A stretch of DNA of 64,000 nt from Mixophyes australis (GCA_036250195.1 JAVHZZ010000001.1:398464117-398528116); one strand, 5' to 3'. Shown: positions 35,601 to 48,425, counted from the first letter of the stretch. The notes: generated from the sequence alone by a model not told the origin. Program-made: numbers and translations.

Positions 35601-36395
35601 ATCACTATCAGCTATATGCTGTTAAACAATTAATTTACTTTGTTTTTTGGATTCAGAAAAAGAGAATTTACATTTATTTCTGAACTCAGATTGAATGTGT
35701 TTCGTATATATGCCAGATCCAAGTGATTTTATATTGATATTAGTATGCTGTAATCATTGTAACAGAATATCACCCTCAAAGAGTTAATTAGATATTATTT
35801 TTAATTATATATTTGTGTCCCTTAATGATGAAGTATAGTGTTTTTACAATTTTATTCTGGTGAAATGAGTGTTATTAAGTATTTTTACTGGACTTAGCTT
35901 CAGGAATCATAATTAGACAACTTCTATTTATTTATTTTTTTAATAAACATTTCTATTGGGTTTTACAAAAGGAAAAGCAAGCCATAACTTCTATTTATTA
36001 ACTAATTAACTATGACTTTCATTTTCAAATAAATGTAATTGAGTGCTATTATTCATTCCACATTTGATATGTGTTATATAAGTTAGACTAAAATGATTCA
36101 TGTACAGTATATTTTTAATTTCTCATTGGTTTCAAACTGGTTCCTACAGGTTTTGTAATCAATTCTGTTAATGAGTAAATTGGATATATGAGTAGGAGAC
36201 ATTTGAAATATAGAAGTCCTGAATAATTCAACTTTCCACTTTCAAATAAATATAAATGTATTGTATCCCTAATGTAAAAGCAGATGTGCTTTGCATACGA
36301 TAGATCACAGCAACTTTGAAATGTGCTGCTTATAAATTAACTTGTATTTTTTCTTGATTTTCATTGTCTTACACATTTGATAGATTTACGGTAAC
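35601..36395. other. AT-rich, no recognised feature
   Basis: AT-rich sequence without ORFs or defined repeats. Confidence 0.6.
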
Positions 36396-36771
36396 ATCAG
36401 TCAGCTGTTAGGAGAGAGGGAGAGTTGAAGAGCCAGTCCCCCGGGAAAGCTTCGGCCGACCTCGGGATAAAGTGGACTGCCCGAGCCTTGCGGCAGAGGC
36501 AGTCCTGAAGACCCTTGCCCTCTATGGGGCCTTATGGCTCTGAGGGTCGGGGATGGAAAGGGGCACCCCCTAGCTTCGGCGAAGGGGTGCCCGAAAAATC
36601 TTTGTAATCCAAAGAGGCCTTTTGGCTTTGGGGGATAGGGAGCAACGGGGCCCTTTCCTTTTTGAGAAGGGTCTAAAGTCCCAAGCCCCCAGCACTGTTT
36701 TTGCACGGCACTGGGTGATTGGAGCACGCACCTCGAGCTTCATTAAAAAAAAAAATCAGTCAGCTGTTAGG
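36396..36771 (+). mobile_element. GC-rich poly(A) retroposon of unknown origin, 17-bp TSD
   Basis: ATCAGTCAGCTGTTAGG is duplicated at 36396-36412 and 36755-36771. The insert (36413-36754, about 342 bp) ends in an A11 tail, so it was copied by LINE machinery. It is far more GC-rich than the flanks and has hairpin potential, e.g. GGGCACCCC (36565) with GGGGTGCCC (36585). It has no ORF that looks coding, no clear Pol III A/B boxes, and I could not match it to 7SL, 7SK, 5S, U RNAs, RNase P/MRP or known SINE heads from memory. It is either a SINE I do not recognise or a retrocopy of a structured non-coding RNA or mRNA part. Confidence 0.85.
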
Positions 36772-37221
36772 GTGCTCTTTGTAAAAGCTGTATGGCTCAC
36801 TCTTACTTTGTATCTACATCTTATCCAATGAAGTGACCTACTGTAGTTTGTGGTCAATTAAAGTTTCTTTCCTTTTACTATTAAGCGATGCACGGTAACT
36901 TTCCTAGTCTTGGATCTCTTCTGGATGCCAGGTATCATTTCAGGACTTGGACCCAACACCAATATTATGTATGTAGATGGAATTGTGTACAAAAGTATTG
37001 ACTGGAGACAGTACTGTATTCTTCAAGCCTGATTTTCAGTTGCTACCCATGGTTATCCAACCCCTATGAGTACATATGTACAATTGTACACAGCTGGACT
37101 CCAATGAATTTATCATGTAACCTCTGTAGATAACTAATTGTACCAAGGTTTATTTATGTGTATCTGAGCAAAAAAGCAAAATAATTTTAATTAAGTAATT
37201 ACCAATTGCATCCATGATGTA
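36772..37221. other. No recognised feature
   Basis: Mixed sequence without coding or repeat signals. Confidence 0.55.
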
Positions 37222-37560
37222 GGGGCAGCACGGTGGCACAGTGGCACAGTGATTAGCACGTCTGCCTCACAACACTGGGGTCATGAGTTTGATTCCAGAA
37301 CAGGGTCTTATCTGTGTGGAGTCTGCAAATTCTCCCTGCGTGTGCATGGGTTTCCTCCCACACTCCAAAAACATACAAGTAGGTTAATTGACTTCTGACA
37401 ACATTAATCCTAGTTTGTTTGTATGTGTTAGGGAATTTAGACTGCGGCACCAACAGGGATTTTAACCTGATAATGCAATCCCATAAGGTAACTGTCAGGA
37501 GTGAGTGTCTGAACTGCATGGTGCCATTTCGAATCATATGCGGCATTATATAATATAAAT
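37222..37560 (+). repeat. tRNA-derived SINE, near full length
   Basis: It starts GGGGCAGCACGGTGGCACAG, continues with GATTAGCACGTCTGCCTCAC (A-box region) and GTCATGAGTTTGATTCC (B-box), then the body word TCTGTGTGGAGTCTGC and TTAGGGAATTTAGACTG. The tail decays into ATATAATATAAAT. The words GTGGCACA are doubled at the head. It is the same family as 25440-25550. Confidence 0.85.
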
Positions 37561-37574
37561 ATATATATATAATA

Positions 37575-37608
<34 letters not shown>
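37545..37608. repeat. (TA)n microsatellite
   Basis: Two TA runs separated by ACTGTATA, at the 3' side of the SINE and the tail of the next repeat. Confidence 0.9.
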
Positions 37609-37610
<2 letters not shown>

Positions 37611-37617
37611 TGACTTT

Positions 37618-37870
37618 TTTTGTTAGGCGGCACAAGGTTTCCGCAGCGCCGTACACAGTACAGACAGTAGACTATACAGGGTGAAACAGTACAAAACAAT
37701 AAACAAAGATACCAATACTTCAGAATCTCCAGGCAGGCTAATGCACTAAACACAGAGCAGAAGAACAGGTAGGGAGACAGGAGAGAAGAGGGCCAAAATA
37801 AATATACTTCTAGAAAGTACACTAGCAGATATGAGAGTTGGGTTTGATGTGAGCTGAATAATGACCTCAT
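37618..37870 (-). repeat. LINE-type 3' tail, minus strand
   Basis: On the minus strand it ends TGTGTACGGCGCTGCGGAAA followed by CTTGTGCCGCC, the style of L2-like tails in frogs, with TATA repeats beyond. The longer part upstream is non-coding 3'UTR-like. Confidence 0.6.
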
Positions 37871-38271
37871 AAGATGTCGCCTTATAAGAATGGTATTATA
37901 TCCAGACTGACAAAGAAATGTTAATCACTTCGTCTCATTAGACACTGCATTGATCGCTAGCGGTGCTTATCTCACAATACACACTGCTGTTAGATATCAA
38001 TCTCACAAAAATAGTCTATATACACGATCTTGGCAGTTTAAATATTGAGGATATATCTTTGTCTTCCCTGCAGTGTTTTCTTTAACAACAATCCCTGTTG
38101 CTATAATTTCCAAATCACATCAGCAGTATAGTTACAAAGGATACTATTGTAACAATATTAGGGGCTGTTACATTAATGAAAGATACTTATGTGACAACAA
38201 GAGATACAAATATACAGTGGTTAATATAGTGGAAACACTACCTGGCATAAATTTTATAGCTGAAATCACCA
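37871..38271. other. No recognised feature
   Basis: AT-rich sequence without coding or repeat signals. Confidence 0.5.
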
Positions 38272-38345
38272 TAATCATCATGTATTTATATAGCGCCACT
38301 AATTCTGCAGCGCTGTACAGAGAACTCATTCACATCAGTCCACTC
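38272..38345 (-). repeat. SINE/L2 3' tail, minus strand
   Basis: Minus-strand words TTCTCTGTACAGCGCTGCAG and AGTGGCGCTATATAAATA are the common 3' end shared by frog SINEs and L2 elements. Only about 75 bp remain. Confidence 0.75.
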
Positions 38346-41300
38346 TTCCTTAAATAGGGTATGGATGAAAAGCTAAGCTGATACCTGAATAAAATAAAGA
38401 CAAATATGAGCTGTGGAAGAAATTAATGATTTACTGCAAATTGCACTCAGACTGTGAAAATTGAGATAATTAATAGATACACAAAGTCTTTCTGGGTGCA
38501 TGGTGTGATAGAAACTTTTAGTTTTTTTGAAAACAATATTTGATAATTGATAAATACGAAATAATAAACATAATTTATGAAAATAAAGACAGAGAGGTCC
38601 TGTGTTGTTTAATGACAATATTTTAAATACTAAATCTATCTAATTCACTTTTATTTATTCTTTATATTTTATTTAATTCACCAGATACAGATAAAGGGTT
38701 TGCTGGTACTGACAAAGTTTTTAAAAAATAATAATAATGATTTTAAAGTAAATATTCAATGCAAAATGAATTCTAGAGTGCCCCCACTAAAAGAGAACTT
38801 TTTCTTGTTTGTTAGTCAATATCCAAAATGAGTATGACCAATAGGTAGAATGTTTGGGCCACCTTAGCTTTAAGGTGGAGGTTAGAACGACCAGCTCAAC
38901 TTTGTACATATTATTTTTTGCAATGTAACACTTAAAGGAGTCAGTTCTGTAAGAAGACTAGTGAAACGTGTATCTAAGTATTATTAGTGTAGAATTGTTA
39001 AAAGGTGAACATTCTTAAAGTTGAGAATGGATTCAATACTGTGATTTACGCTAAGCCATATTATATTGCAAAAAATGTTTAGTCTGTCCAGATGCAGTGA
39101 TTGCTAATACTCGCATATCTTTACATACATTAGTTATTAGAAAATGGCACACAATAGTAGACAATGAGCAGGCTCTTTCCTTTTCTGGTCATGTTATACA
39201 TTACCAAATACCGCTGCAATTTCTAAATGGCCATGACTCAATAAAAATATACATGTTATTAACCAGGCATGGTTTATTGCTTCTGATACAGTTTTGTTTA
39301 GATGAAATGACCATTTTCTAAACGAGGAAGAATGTGAATGTCAGTAGTTCAGCTCATCCTGCGTGAGATTACACCTTCAACATATCTATGCTATGAGCCC
39401 TTTTCCTGTGATCTTTAATTTTTCCTGGAACACTTTAAAACCCACAATATATTATTTTAGGAAATCACTAATGAATAAAACATAAATGTGTCAAAAATAG
39501 TGAAAGCAGATCTGCTTTTTGTAGTAAAAGTTTGAACATATTTTTTTTACCTTTTATTGGAAAATACTCAAATAAAGGGAACAGCTCCTCAATTCAGCTA
39601 AATATAAAAAAAAATATTTGTTATAGTTTTGTTATAGCTATACTTTATTACTGTAACTATATTATCATTTGATGTTTTGTAGTTGAGTTTAATTTCCTAA
39701 AGAAGTGTAAAATATTTAAGGTTAGCAAAAGTAAGGAAAACAACTGTAAAAGTCATGTAATGGCTGCATTCGTGTCCACCATTCATCATCATTACAGCTT
39801 GTCTGTCAAGAACACACTGTTTCCTGAAATTCCATGTGGAGCAGGCTCATGTTTAAATGTAGGGGTCTGTGGATAGGAAAGTGCAGGACAATGTTGCCTA
39901 TAAAAACAGAAGGTATAAACAGAGGCTTTCAAAATGAATGCCTGGCTGTCATCATCTTCATTAACACGAAAACTATTTGGCGTTCCAGTTCAGAGGATGT
40001 GAACAGTGCTGGTTCTCGTCTGTCATAGTGATTAATCTGGTTGCTGTTTGGCAACATTCAAATAACATATATGTAATTTCTACAGAAACAGTTATTTTTT
40101 ACATTGTACAGTAGCTGAGAGGGATTATGCAGTCTTTTAAATATTCAGTGACATATTGAAACATTGCATGTAAGCAGGTAATACTTTGCATAAGTTTTTC
40201 CTAACATGAAGGAGTGATCCCTAAAACCATTGAGTAAAGGAATTCATATTACACAGTTAAAGGTGTCCAGTAAGTAAGTTGTTTCTGTAAATTAAATTAC
40301 AGGCTGTCGTGATGATACCCCAAGGTAAAGGCTACTGTCTCTCTCTCTGTCCCATAACAATAGCACTAATCATACCTATGGACTGTGCTGTGTTGCCTCA
40401 GATGCACCAGCAGCATCATAGGTTTTTATTATCATGGATCCTGAAACACTTGAGTGGACAGCCAAATGTAGCTTCCAACTCTACTTCAGTTCATTATAAC
40501 CACCACAGTAAAACACTCTCATCAAATAATAAGTCCTGTATAATGGTGACACACAAGGGGCATAAACAGCCAACCGGTGACTGGGTATTGTGGAGGCACC
40601 TCACTTTTTAGGAGTTCCGGATTGCTCAGGTTGTAATGCCTGCTGTGGCAGTGGTCCAGCCCAGTTGTCACCACACTTTAGGTGAGTATAGAGCAGTGCA
40701 AACACCGCAGATGAGTACCATGAGTCAGCAATACTCTCCATCCTTTCACAGCTGTACCAGTCCAGCGGCAGTGGTAAAACCCATGAAAAACTATACTCCA
40801 ACATTACTCCAAGCATGGCTTTACTGCAAATTGCCTCCAACTCCATGACAGGTGAGTCGGAACCATAATCACCACCCAGTTACAAAAACTCAAAAATGCG
40901 GACTTTGGCATTGTGCCTTTTCCCACATTTTTGTCTCTGGGAAGGGGTGTGAGGGTTTCCTGGATTTCAATCCTTTTGAAGGATGTTACTTCTAGGGGGC
41001 TGGCCCAGAGGAATAGGCACTCAAGTCGTTAATGTGATCTCTGGGACAATGGGGAATACACAGGGTACAATACCTTGTCAAACTCATTAGCTGTGGTGGG
41101 ATGCATTACCTAGCCAAGTTTAACCCTTTATCTGACATCTCTGTTCACCTAAAGCCCTATTGATAACTTATACATCAGGGACCGCGAATACAAAAGATTC
41201 ATTTAAATAGATTACATTATCAAACAGAAGGGATCCACAGCTCTTTCAATGACAGGAAGTACAGTAATATATTTAAAACATACCATTTAAATTGCACATA

Positions 41301-41758
41301 CATGTTCATACAAGACATTAGATATTTTGTTACCCAGGCAGGCTTACATTTATAATTGAAAGTGTCCCGGACACACTTTCCGTGACACATCTGGAAACCT
41401 GGGGAACATGAGGCTAAAAGTGTCAACACATCCTTGTGCACTGTGAGAAGCAAAGTACAGAGTGTTTGGGGCAGTCTAAGTGCCTTGTTTTATTGCACTG
41501 GCATTGACTCTCAATTCTTTCACTTTTGGTCCCTAATTGGTTCCAAATGCATTAATTCCTTTATGCATTCATTCTATGTTGACCATGTTCTCAGAATTGT
41601 CACATCTCCCAAAGTGTCTGCCAGGGTTTTATTTAAAATAATATAAAGGTAAATATAGTGCAGGTAATCATAAAAACATAATGTTTATACAAAGAAAAGG
41701 AAAATCTACACTAGTGGGCTGATTCAATGCGGCGGCGTTATTCTAGGAGTAGCGTGGT
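38346..41758. other. No recognised gene
   Basis: Mostly AT-rich. The part at 40300-40860 is less AT-rich and has ORFs of up to 100 codons on both strands with no recognisable domain; I do not call a gene. Nothing else is assignable. Confidence 0.5.
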
Positions 41759-42068
41759 GCTAGTTCCAGGAGCGGATCTAGAAAGATTTTCTACCCCGGG
41801 CGATTTAGGGGGGCTATTTAGGCCCCGTCCCCTTTCTGCCTTTTAAGGCTGCCGGCGGCTGCACATTATGTGCAGGTCAGCTCGGCAGTGACAATGTGCT
41901 GCCTGGCTGCTCTGATTGTGTTTAAAACACAATCAGAGCAGCCGGGCAGCACATTGTCACTGCTGAGCGGACCTGCACATACTGTGCAGCCGCTGGCAGC
42001 AAGCCCCTGCTAGGGGGGGGGGGCGATTGCCCCAATCGCCCCCCCCTGGATCCGCCACTGGCTAGTAC
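41759..42068. mobile_element. hAT-like foldback MITE, 8-bp TSD
   Basis: GCTAGTTC (41759-41766) and GCTAGTAC (42061-42068) differ at one base. The 294-bp element has ends CAGGAGCGGATCTAGA and, inverted, CAGTGGCGGATCCAGG. The middle (41850-42000) is a near-perfect hairpin centred on GTGTTTAAAACAC. There is no ORF. It interrupts another repeat starting GGGCTGATTCAATGCGGCGG at 41717. Confidence 0.88.
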
Positions 42069-42137
42069 TATAACCTTTAATACGGTAATTTTAACCCAGA
42101 TTTTTGCTCATGGCCTGAGGGCTGCAAGCAAACAGTT

Positions 42138-42168
42138 AAACTGCACACTATTACTGGTAATAGTGTGC
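42138..42168. repeat. Short palindrome
   Basis: CTGCACACTATTA and TAATAGTGTGCAG form a 13-bp stem over a short loop. It is probably the centre of the MITE that the element above interrupts. Confidence 0.8.
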
Positions 42169-42669
42169 AGGCCTAATTGCTTCAGCCCCTAGGAATACTG
42201 ACTGATTAAACATATGGAGAAAAGCTGTTGCACTACAGTTTTCAGGGCTACAGAATATTCTGACCTGGCATGGTTTGCTGTGCTTGTAGTACTCACTTCT
42301 CAGAGCAGTGCCTCTACCCATGTCTTCTAGCTGCTCTTTGCGATGATGTCATTATTTTGCGTTAGCAGGAAATGTCTTGGGAGACCACCTCGAATCCACA
42401 CAGACCTCTCAGGGATAACACAAACACAGCGCGTGTATATAAAAACCACCTTGGTACAGGGAAGGGTGATTGCGAAAGGGAATTTAGAAATTAGAATAAA
42501 ACTTACTCAAGTTAAACCTGGTTGCCTGACATTGTTTGAGCACACGCTGGTATAATCAAATAGACAACAAATCAAGTTGGTGCAATAGAATTGAATACAT
42601 TTTAGATTAACACTCAAAATAGACTCAAAGACAGATTAGACTTAGAACAACCTGTCAGAAAAATATGTA

Positions 42670-42900
42670 AAGCTGGGCACCCACTACAGAATTTTCCACC
42701 AACTTTTTATGCCTATGGATTTTACATCCGATCGATGGTCCGATCGCTCGGTCCATGGACTGCCTACACACTGGCCTTGTTTTAGACGATAAAGGGAGAG
42801 CGGCCGTCCCGTTAGCGACTTTTTACAGCCATGTTGTCCTGAGCAATGATTGTAATTTCGTACACACTGAAGCAACATTTGCGGGGCATGTAACGATATA
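42670..42900. mobile_element. MITE family M2, partial copy
   Basis: The end AAGCTGGGCACCCACTACAG is followed by CCAACTTTTTATGCCTA and GCTCGGTCCATGGACTGC. This is the reverse complement, with some drift, of 61550-61740. The other terminus is not found, so the copy is incomplete. Confidence 0.8.
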
Positions 42901-44468
42901 CCAAAGACATTAGCATAAAGGGGCAGAGCTTTCACTATAGTTAACACCCAAAACCGCATAAAAAGAGAAGGCAACACTGTCTCTTCATTCATTCCTATTT
43001 CCTAAGTTTAATAGTTTATAAAGGTAAAAGTTTATAAAGGGTAAATATGAATAGGTTCCCAACATAAATGCAAAGGGTAATAACACATGTACTTTATACA
43101 AGTGTAATGGTGTAATACACATCTCTGTGATATGAATAATTTTACTTATTTATCATAGTGGAGGCAGGGCTCTGGGCAGTCTGCTGTAGAAATCCACTTG
43201 GACCAAACCTCCTCTTGTTTGCAGTTTTCTCTGCTCAACTGCAGCTCACCAAGACCAGGAAACTCCCTCTTTGGTCACGGGCTAGTGCTGCCGACCCACT
43301 TAAATAGTATTTTACAGGGTTCACCCAGAGTTTCACAGTCAAAACATTCCCCAATGCACTACATTCTCAACAAACTGAGAATAGATCAGCCTCTCCAAGT
43401 CTCTTCAGCTCTCCTCACTTGCTGGACTCTGACTAGTCTGTCTGCTTTGCTCCAACACGTCTTTCACAGGCTTTTCTTCCTGGAGCTTCTCCACACTCTC
43501 CCAAGATGGCTGCTTGTTTCCCTTCACAGGCAGATGCTATTTATCTGCGCTCATTTCCTAAGTGGCACTGGTGGGATCTTTGTGTTGGCTCCATCCCTTT
43601 CTTCCTTGTCTCCTCCCCCAAGTGTCCTGGGTTGCCATGAGGGCCAACTACAATGCTGAAATCTGCACCATATTGTTGTAGAGCATGGGAGGTTCAGGGG
43701 TCACAAATAGGCTCTCTAGGGCCCCTCTGCCCGTTACTGCCCATGTGCGGTGGAAAACCCTTCTCTGTGCTTGTGTCAGGGAAGCCCTTCACTATGCATG
43801 CACCGAAACTATACTTTTTTCGATACCCAATCTATTTAGAGAAGGGACTTAGAACAAGGGGCGGGTGACAAGGTGGAAGCCATTCGCAGGCAGGCTGGTG
43901 GGGTGCCTTGGTAAGCGTGGAGTCCTCCTGCCACGTTTACTGGGCTTTCTGTGTTCTTCTGGCCCTGGTCACAGACATAGCAAAGTAATGTGGAAGGCAA
44001 TGGTGAAATCCATATGTTAAAATGAAATGTCCTCAAAGCGTACAAATGATGCATGATAATAAAGTATTTTGGGGAACCTTTTTTTATTAAAGAGGTAGGT
44101 TGTAGGTAATGCAACTCTTTCCTATTTCAATGGGAAAATCTAATTTTGAATTTTTTTTTTTTGCCTTTCATGAAAATGTCACAATTGTAAATATTGATAT
44201 ATTCCCAATAACACTTTCTTCATTTGTATGCTGGATGCAATTCTTAGTTGACCACTTAATATACAATACAGAGGCAGGGTTGACACTGGCATTTCCATGT
44301 CCTTCTCTGATGGAGTTTGTGCATGCGCTGCTTCCCGGTATCTAGATACCTATTCTAATTCCTGCTCTGTTCAGAGCGGGCACTCTGAGAATAAGGAGGG
44401 AGGCGTGGGATGCTCCGGTAAGCCTGTTGCCCTCCTGCCGCACTTCCTGGTTTTACCGTTGTTATGTT
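42901..44468. other. No recognised gene
   Basis: Mixed sequence. A less AT-rich part at 43190-43980 gives a 153-codon ORF at 43198-43659 without domains. Related words GGTAAGC and CCTCCTGCC occur near 43912 and 44417, but I could not define a repeat. Confidence 0.5.
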
Positions 44469-45633
44469 TGTCTAGTCGCTATTCAATGAAAATTGTCCAC
44501 CCCGAATAGTGTGGTTCCAACTCACAATGCGATTTAATAGCAAAAAAGTAACAGAGTAACAATTCAATAAAATAAGTACAGCCGATTACATACACAGGCG
44601 CCCTGGATTCAGCATACAGTCATTCAATTCTGAAGTCTGTGGTCAAGAAGACTGTCTGTTGGTCCCAGAGCTTCTGCTTATATACAGTTGATGTTACATT
44701 GAAAACAATAGAGATGATTTGGCATGTTTCCATAGGTTCAGGATTCAGGACAGTCCAGTATAATGCAGGTCATTGTCAGTTCAAACGATGTCCTCCAAGG
44801 GTGAGGGACAGCACTCCAACAGATGCATACTAATCTTCCTGACGAAAAGCTGGTTCAAACTGGTCTATTTGCATTACACACACAATACCATTCTGATCAT
44901 TTATTCCCTATAATCCATAACTCGCATATGCAAGATGCAATCTCTTAGCCGATAGAAACGGACGTCTGAGGATAAATAGGGGATTAGAATTATACTAGAC
45001 ATGAAGGGCCTGATTCATGAAAGATCTTAAATTAAGAAGTTTCTTATTTAAGTCTCCTGGACAAAACCATGTTACAATGCAAAGGGTGCAAATGAGTTTT
45101 CTGTTTTGCACATAAGTTAAATACTGACTGTTTTTTCATGTAACACACGAATATCAACTTTAAATTTCAGCGTACAAATAAGCTATTAAGTATTTGTGTG
45201 ATACATGAAAAAACAGTCAGTATTTAATTTATGTGCAAAACAGAAAACTCATTTGTACCCCTTGCATTGTAACACGGTTTTGTCCAGGAGACTTAAATAA
45301 GAAACTTCTTAATTTAAGATCCTTAATGAATCAGGCCCAATATGTTTCATGTATCCTAAACCTTAGATCTCACTAAAGTGTATTTAACATTACTATATTT
45401 AACTATAAACTCTATTACATTTGATTATAAATGACTATGTGTTGGAACTATTTTAAGGTGAACTAATTACAAGTGAATGTGTAAGTGTAAATGTGTGGAG
45501 AAGTGTTCATGCATGTTGTGGTTAAATACGCCCTTCCACGCCGTAGCGTGCTATGTGCATATTTTCAGACAAAGACAATCAGATTGTTTGATATTAATTT
45601 TAAACAACTACATCCAATTATTTGACTTCAACA
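44469..45633 (-). repeat. ERV 3' LTR, interrupted by a MITE
   Basis: On the minus strand the LTR starts TGTTGAAGTC (45633), directly after a purine tract at 45634-45650 (CAAAGGGTGGAGC). TATATAAG lies at 44677-44684 and ATTAAA at 44533-44538, suitable as promoter and poly(A) signal. The end is either GGACA at 44494 or AGACA at 44469. Length without the MITE is about 800 bp. Confidence 0.75.
45006..45338. mobile_element. 333-bp palindromic MITE inside the ERV LTR
   Basis: Ends GGGCCTGATTCATGAAAGAT and inverse; the arms are nearly perfect over about 150 bp (ACATGAAAAAACAGTCAGTA in both orientations). High arm identity points to a recent or gene-converted insertion. The target duplication is unclear. 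Confidence 0.9.
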
Positions 45634-46007
45634 GCTCCACCCTTTGACAGTGCACAAAACAATCACCTACCGTATTTTCCGCACTAGAAGGCGCACCTAA
45701 GAACCTTAAATTTTCTCACAAATCAGCCGTGCGCCTAATAATCCGGTGTGCCTTATGTGTGCACTGAGTTCCCAAATCTGTTAAAATGTTGTTGTACAAC
45801 TTGATTGACTGTCAGACCATTTCCGGCTGACACAGGGACGTAATACGTACACTACGTACGCTGGTTTGTCTAAGGGCCTCCGAAAATGGCACCAGTGAAG
45901 AGACATGCCTACGAGGCACAATTCAAACTACAAGCCATCAGTTACGTGGTTGTAAATGGGAATAGAGCAGCTGCGAAAGAATTCAACATAAATGAATCTA
46001 TGGTAGA

Positions 46008-48425
46008 TACGGGTTGAAACTGAAGCCAGGTAAATGCCACTAGCTGAAACCCGAAGTCCAGTACTTGGGACACATCGTAAACGCAAAAGGCATCTCCCCA
46101 TATCCGGAGAAAATACGAGCGGTGCTGGAATGGCCTGTGCCACGAACCGTTAAAGATGTTCGCCGGTTCCTCGGCTTCGTCGGTTATTACCGAAGGTTCG
46201 TCCGTGATTTTGCTAAAGTGGCCACCCCGTTAACAGAACTCCTTCGTGGGATCCCCAAGGACGGGTATAATTGCAAGATTCTGATTGAGTGGAGTGGCGC
46301 CCGACAATCTTCATTTGACCACCTGAAGAAAGTGCTCACAGAAGCCCCACTCCTGGCATACCCGGATTATAGCATCCCCTTCAAGTTGTACACAGACGCC
46401 AGCAAGCAGGGACTGGGGGCGGTACTGGCCCAAGTGCAAGGAGGGCAAGAATGCGTGATTGCCTATGCCAGCCGCAGCCTAAAAAAGACAGAACGAAACG
46501 ACACTAATTACAGTGTGTTCAAGTTAGAATTTCTGGCCCTGGTGTGGGCGGTGACTGAAAAATTCCGGGACTATCTGGCGGCCACCCCCTTCGTCGCGGT
46601 GATGGACTGCAACCCCATGGCTCACCAGGATACCGCCCACCTAGGAGCATTAGAACAACGCTGGGCCTCTAGTCTCGCCAACTACCGCTATACAGTCGAA
46701 TATCGGAGCGGGCGCAGCAACATAAATGCTGATGCGTTGTCCAGGTTGCCGCTACCCAAAGAAGAGGAGTTAGAAAGCGATGCAAGAGACCAGGATGAGA
46801 TACCGGTTTTCCGGGGTCCTGCGCAGGCCCCCATTCAGAATGTAATGGACGTCGGGGACATGACGAGGTCAGACCCAGTGGGCCACGAAGAATGGACCAA
46901 ATGGCAACAAGGGTGCCCACACATCCAACGGGTGAAGACTTACCTGATAGCCCAACGCGAACTATCCCCGGTTGAGAGAGACGGGGCTCCCGCAGAATTT
47001 CTACAACTATGGAGACAGCGGGATCGACTAGTAATCCGTGGGGAACTGGTGTATCGCAGATGTATCGACCCAAAGACGCACCTGGCCAAGGAACAAATCC
47101 TCCTACCCAGAGTTGCAATAGACACAGTGCTGCAAGCCTACCATGACGAATCAGGGCACTTTGGGAGTAAGAAGACCGAAACTACCCTGCGGAACCGATT
47201 TTACTGGCATAACTTGCGCCAAGACACCGAAGATTGGTGTAAGGCCTGCATGGTTTGCACGGCCCGGAGACCAGCCACCGCCACAGAAAAGGCACCTCTC
47301 CATCCCATTTGTATCCGCAGGCCCCTCGAGCTGGTGTCCCTCGACCACGTGAAGATGGAACCTAGTCCAATGGGATACACATACGTCCTCACCATGGTGG
47401 ACCACTACACGAAATTCGCAGTTGCCGTGCCAGTAAGAGACCTAACAGCCCGAACCACCGCCGAGGTCTTTTGGAGGGCGTTTGTCCGACCCTATGGGTT
47501 CCCGCAGAAGATCCTGACCGATCAAGGTCCGTCTTTTGAATCTCAGCTATTCAAAGAATTGTGCGCTTTCTACGGGTGCAACAAACTACGCACGACCTCT
47601 TACCACCCCCAAGAGAATGGCGCTTGTGAGAGTATGAACCAGACGCTTATCCACATGCTACGAGCACTGACCCCGAGTCAAAGATCTGAGTGGCCCAGGT
47701 TGCTTGCCGAACTGACCTTCAACTATAATAATACGTGTCACACCTCGACTGGATACTCACCCTACTACTTGCTGTTTGGATGAGCAGGGAAGCTTCCAGC
47801 TGACATGCAACTCGACCTCCCTGACACAGAAACCCCTTTGCCCCCACAAACCTCGTGGGTACGTGAGCATCAAGACAGGCTGCGGGAGGCCAGCCTGATC
47901 GTCCAGCAACGCCTGGAAGAGGTGCACAAATGGCAGAAGAAAGACTACGACCGGGATGCGGAGGCATGCCGGCTGCCAGAGGGGAGCATCGTCCTCAAAA
48001 AGAATAATCGACCCCGGAGTAAGCTGGATCCAAAGTGGGAGTTGAACCCGTATGTGATTATGGCCGAACCCATATCAACGATGGCTGTTTACCAGACCTC
48101 GAGACCAGACGGCACCCGTCCACAGTGGATTCACCGAAACCAGCTCAAGCTCCGCCCAAGGCCAGATCAAGGGCCAGAAGAAATATCAAGGGATGACTGG
48201 GACGAAAAACCAGATGATGGCGAAGGGACTCTGCCTCAGCTGCCCACTGACCCTTTCGAGCTACTATTGGCGGTAGGCTGGGTTACTATGCCACTGCAGA
48301 GTCAGTCTCGGCCGCCAGTCGAGTTACCATTATCCCTTGCGCCTGTGAAGGTGGCCCCCTATCCCGAACTAAGACGCTCCACGAGGAGTATGAGGGGTAC
48401 ACTTCCACGGCGGTATCAGGATTAG
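46008..48425 (+). pseudogene. Gypsy pol: RT end, RNase H, integrase
   Basis: A single frame throughout with two stops: TAG near 46041 and TGA at 47781-47783. The RT thumb shows YLGHIVNAKGI and RRFLGFVGYYRRF. RNase H has LYTDASKQG, KLEFLAL, MDCNPM and NADALSR. Integrase has the HHCC finger (DESGHFGSKK... CKACMVC), and DDE in LVSLDHV, ILTDQGPSF and NGACESMNQ. After the TGA the same frame gives the C-terminal domain (WVREHQDRLREA, PQWIHRNQLKLRP) and ends RSTRSMRGTLPRRYQD. With only two stops and no shift this copy is fairly young, but lacks gag, protease and most of RT. Confidence 0.94.

Noticed and set aside
36401..36727. Minus-strand ORF of 108 codons in the GC-rich retroposon
   Set aside because: High GC gives open frames by chance. 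No domain, and the poly(A) tail shows the element is on the plus strand.
37253..37870. 205-codon minus-strand ORF
   Set aside because: It runs through a SINE, a TA microsatellite and a LINE tail; it is a chance frame.
40309..40848. Possible exon with ORFs on both strands
   Set aside because: Neither frame has a recognisable domain or convincing splice sites, and both are of a length expected by chance.
43198..43659. 153-codon ORF
   Set aside because: Low-complexity Leu/Ser-rich translation of pyrimidine-rich DNA without motif; no flanking exon.
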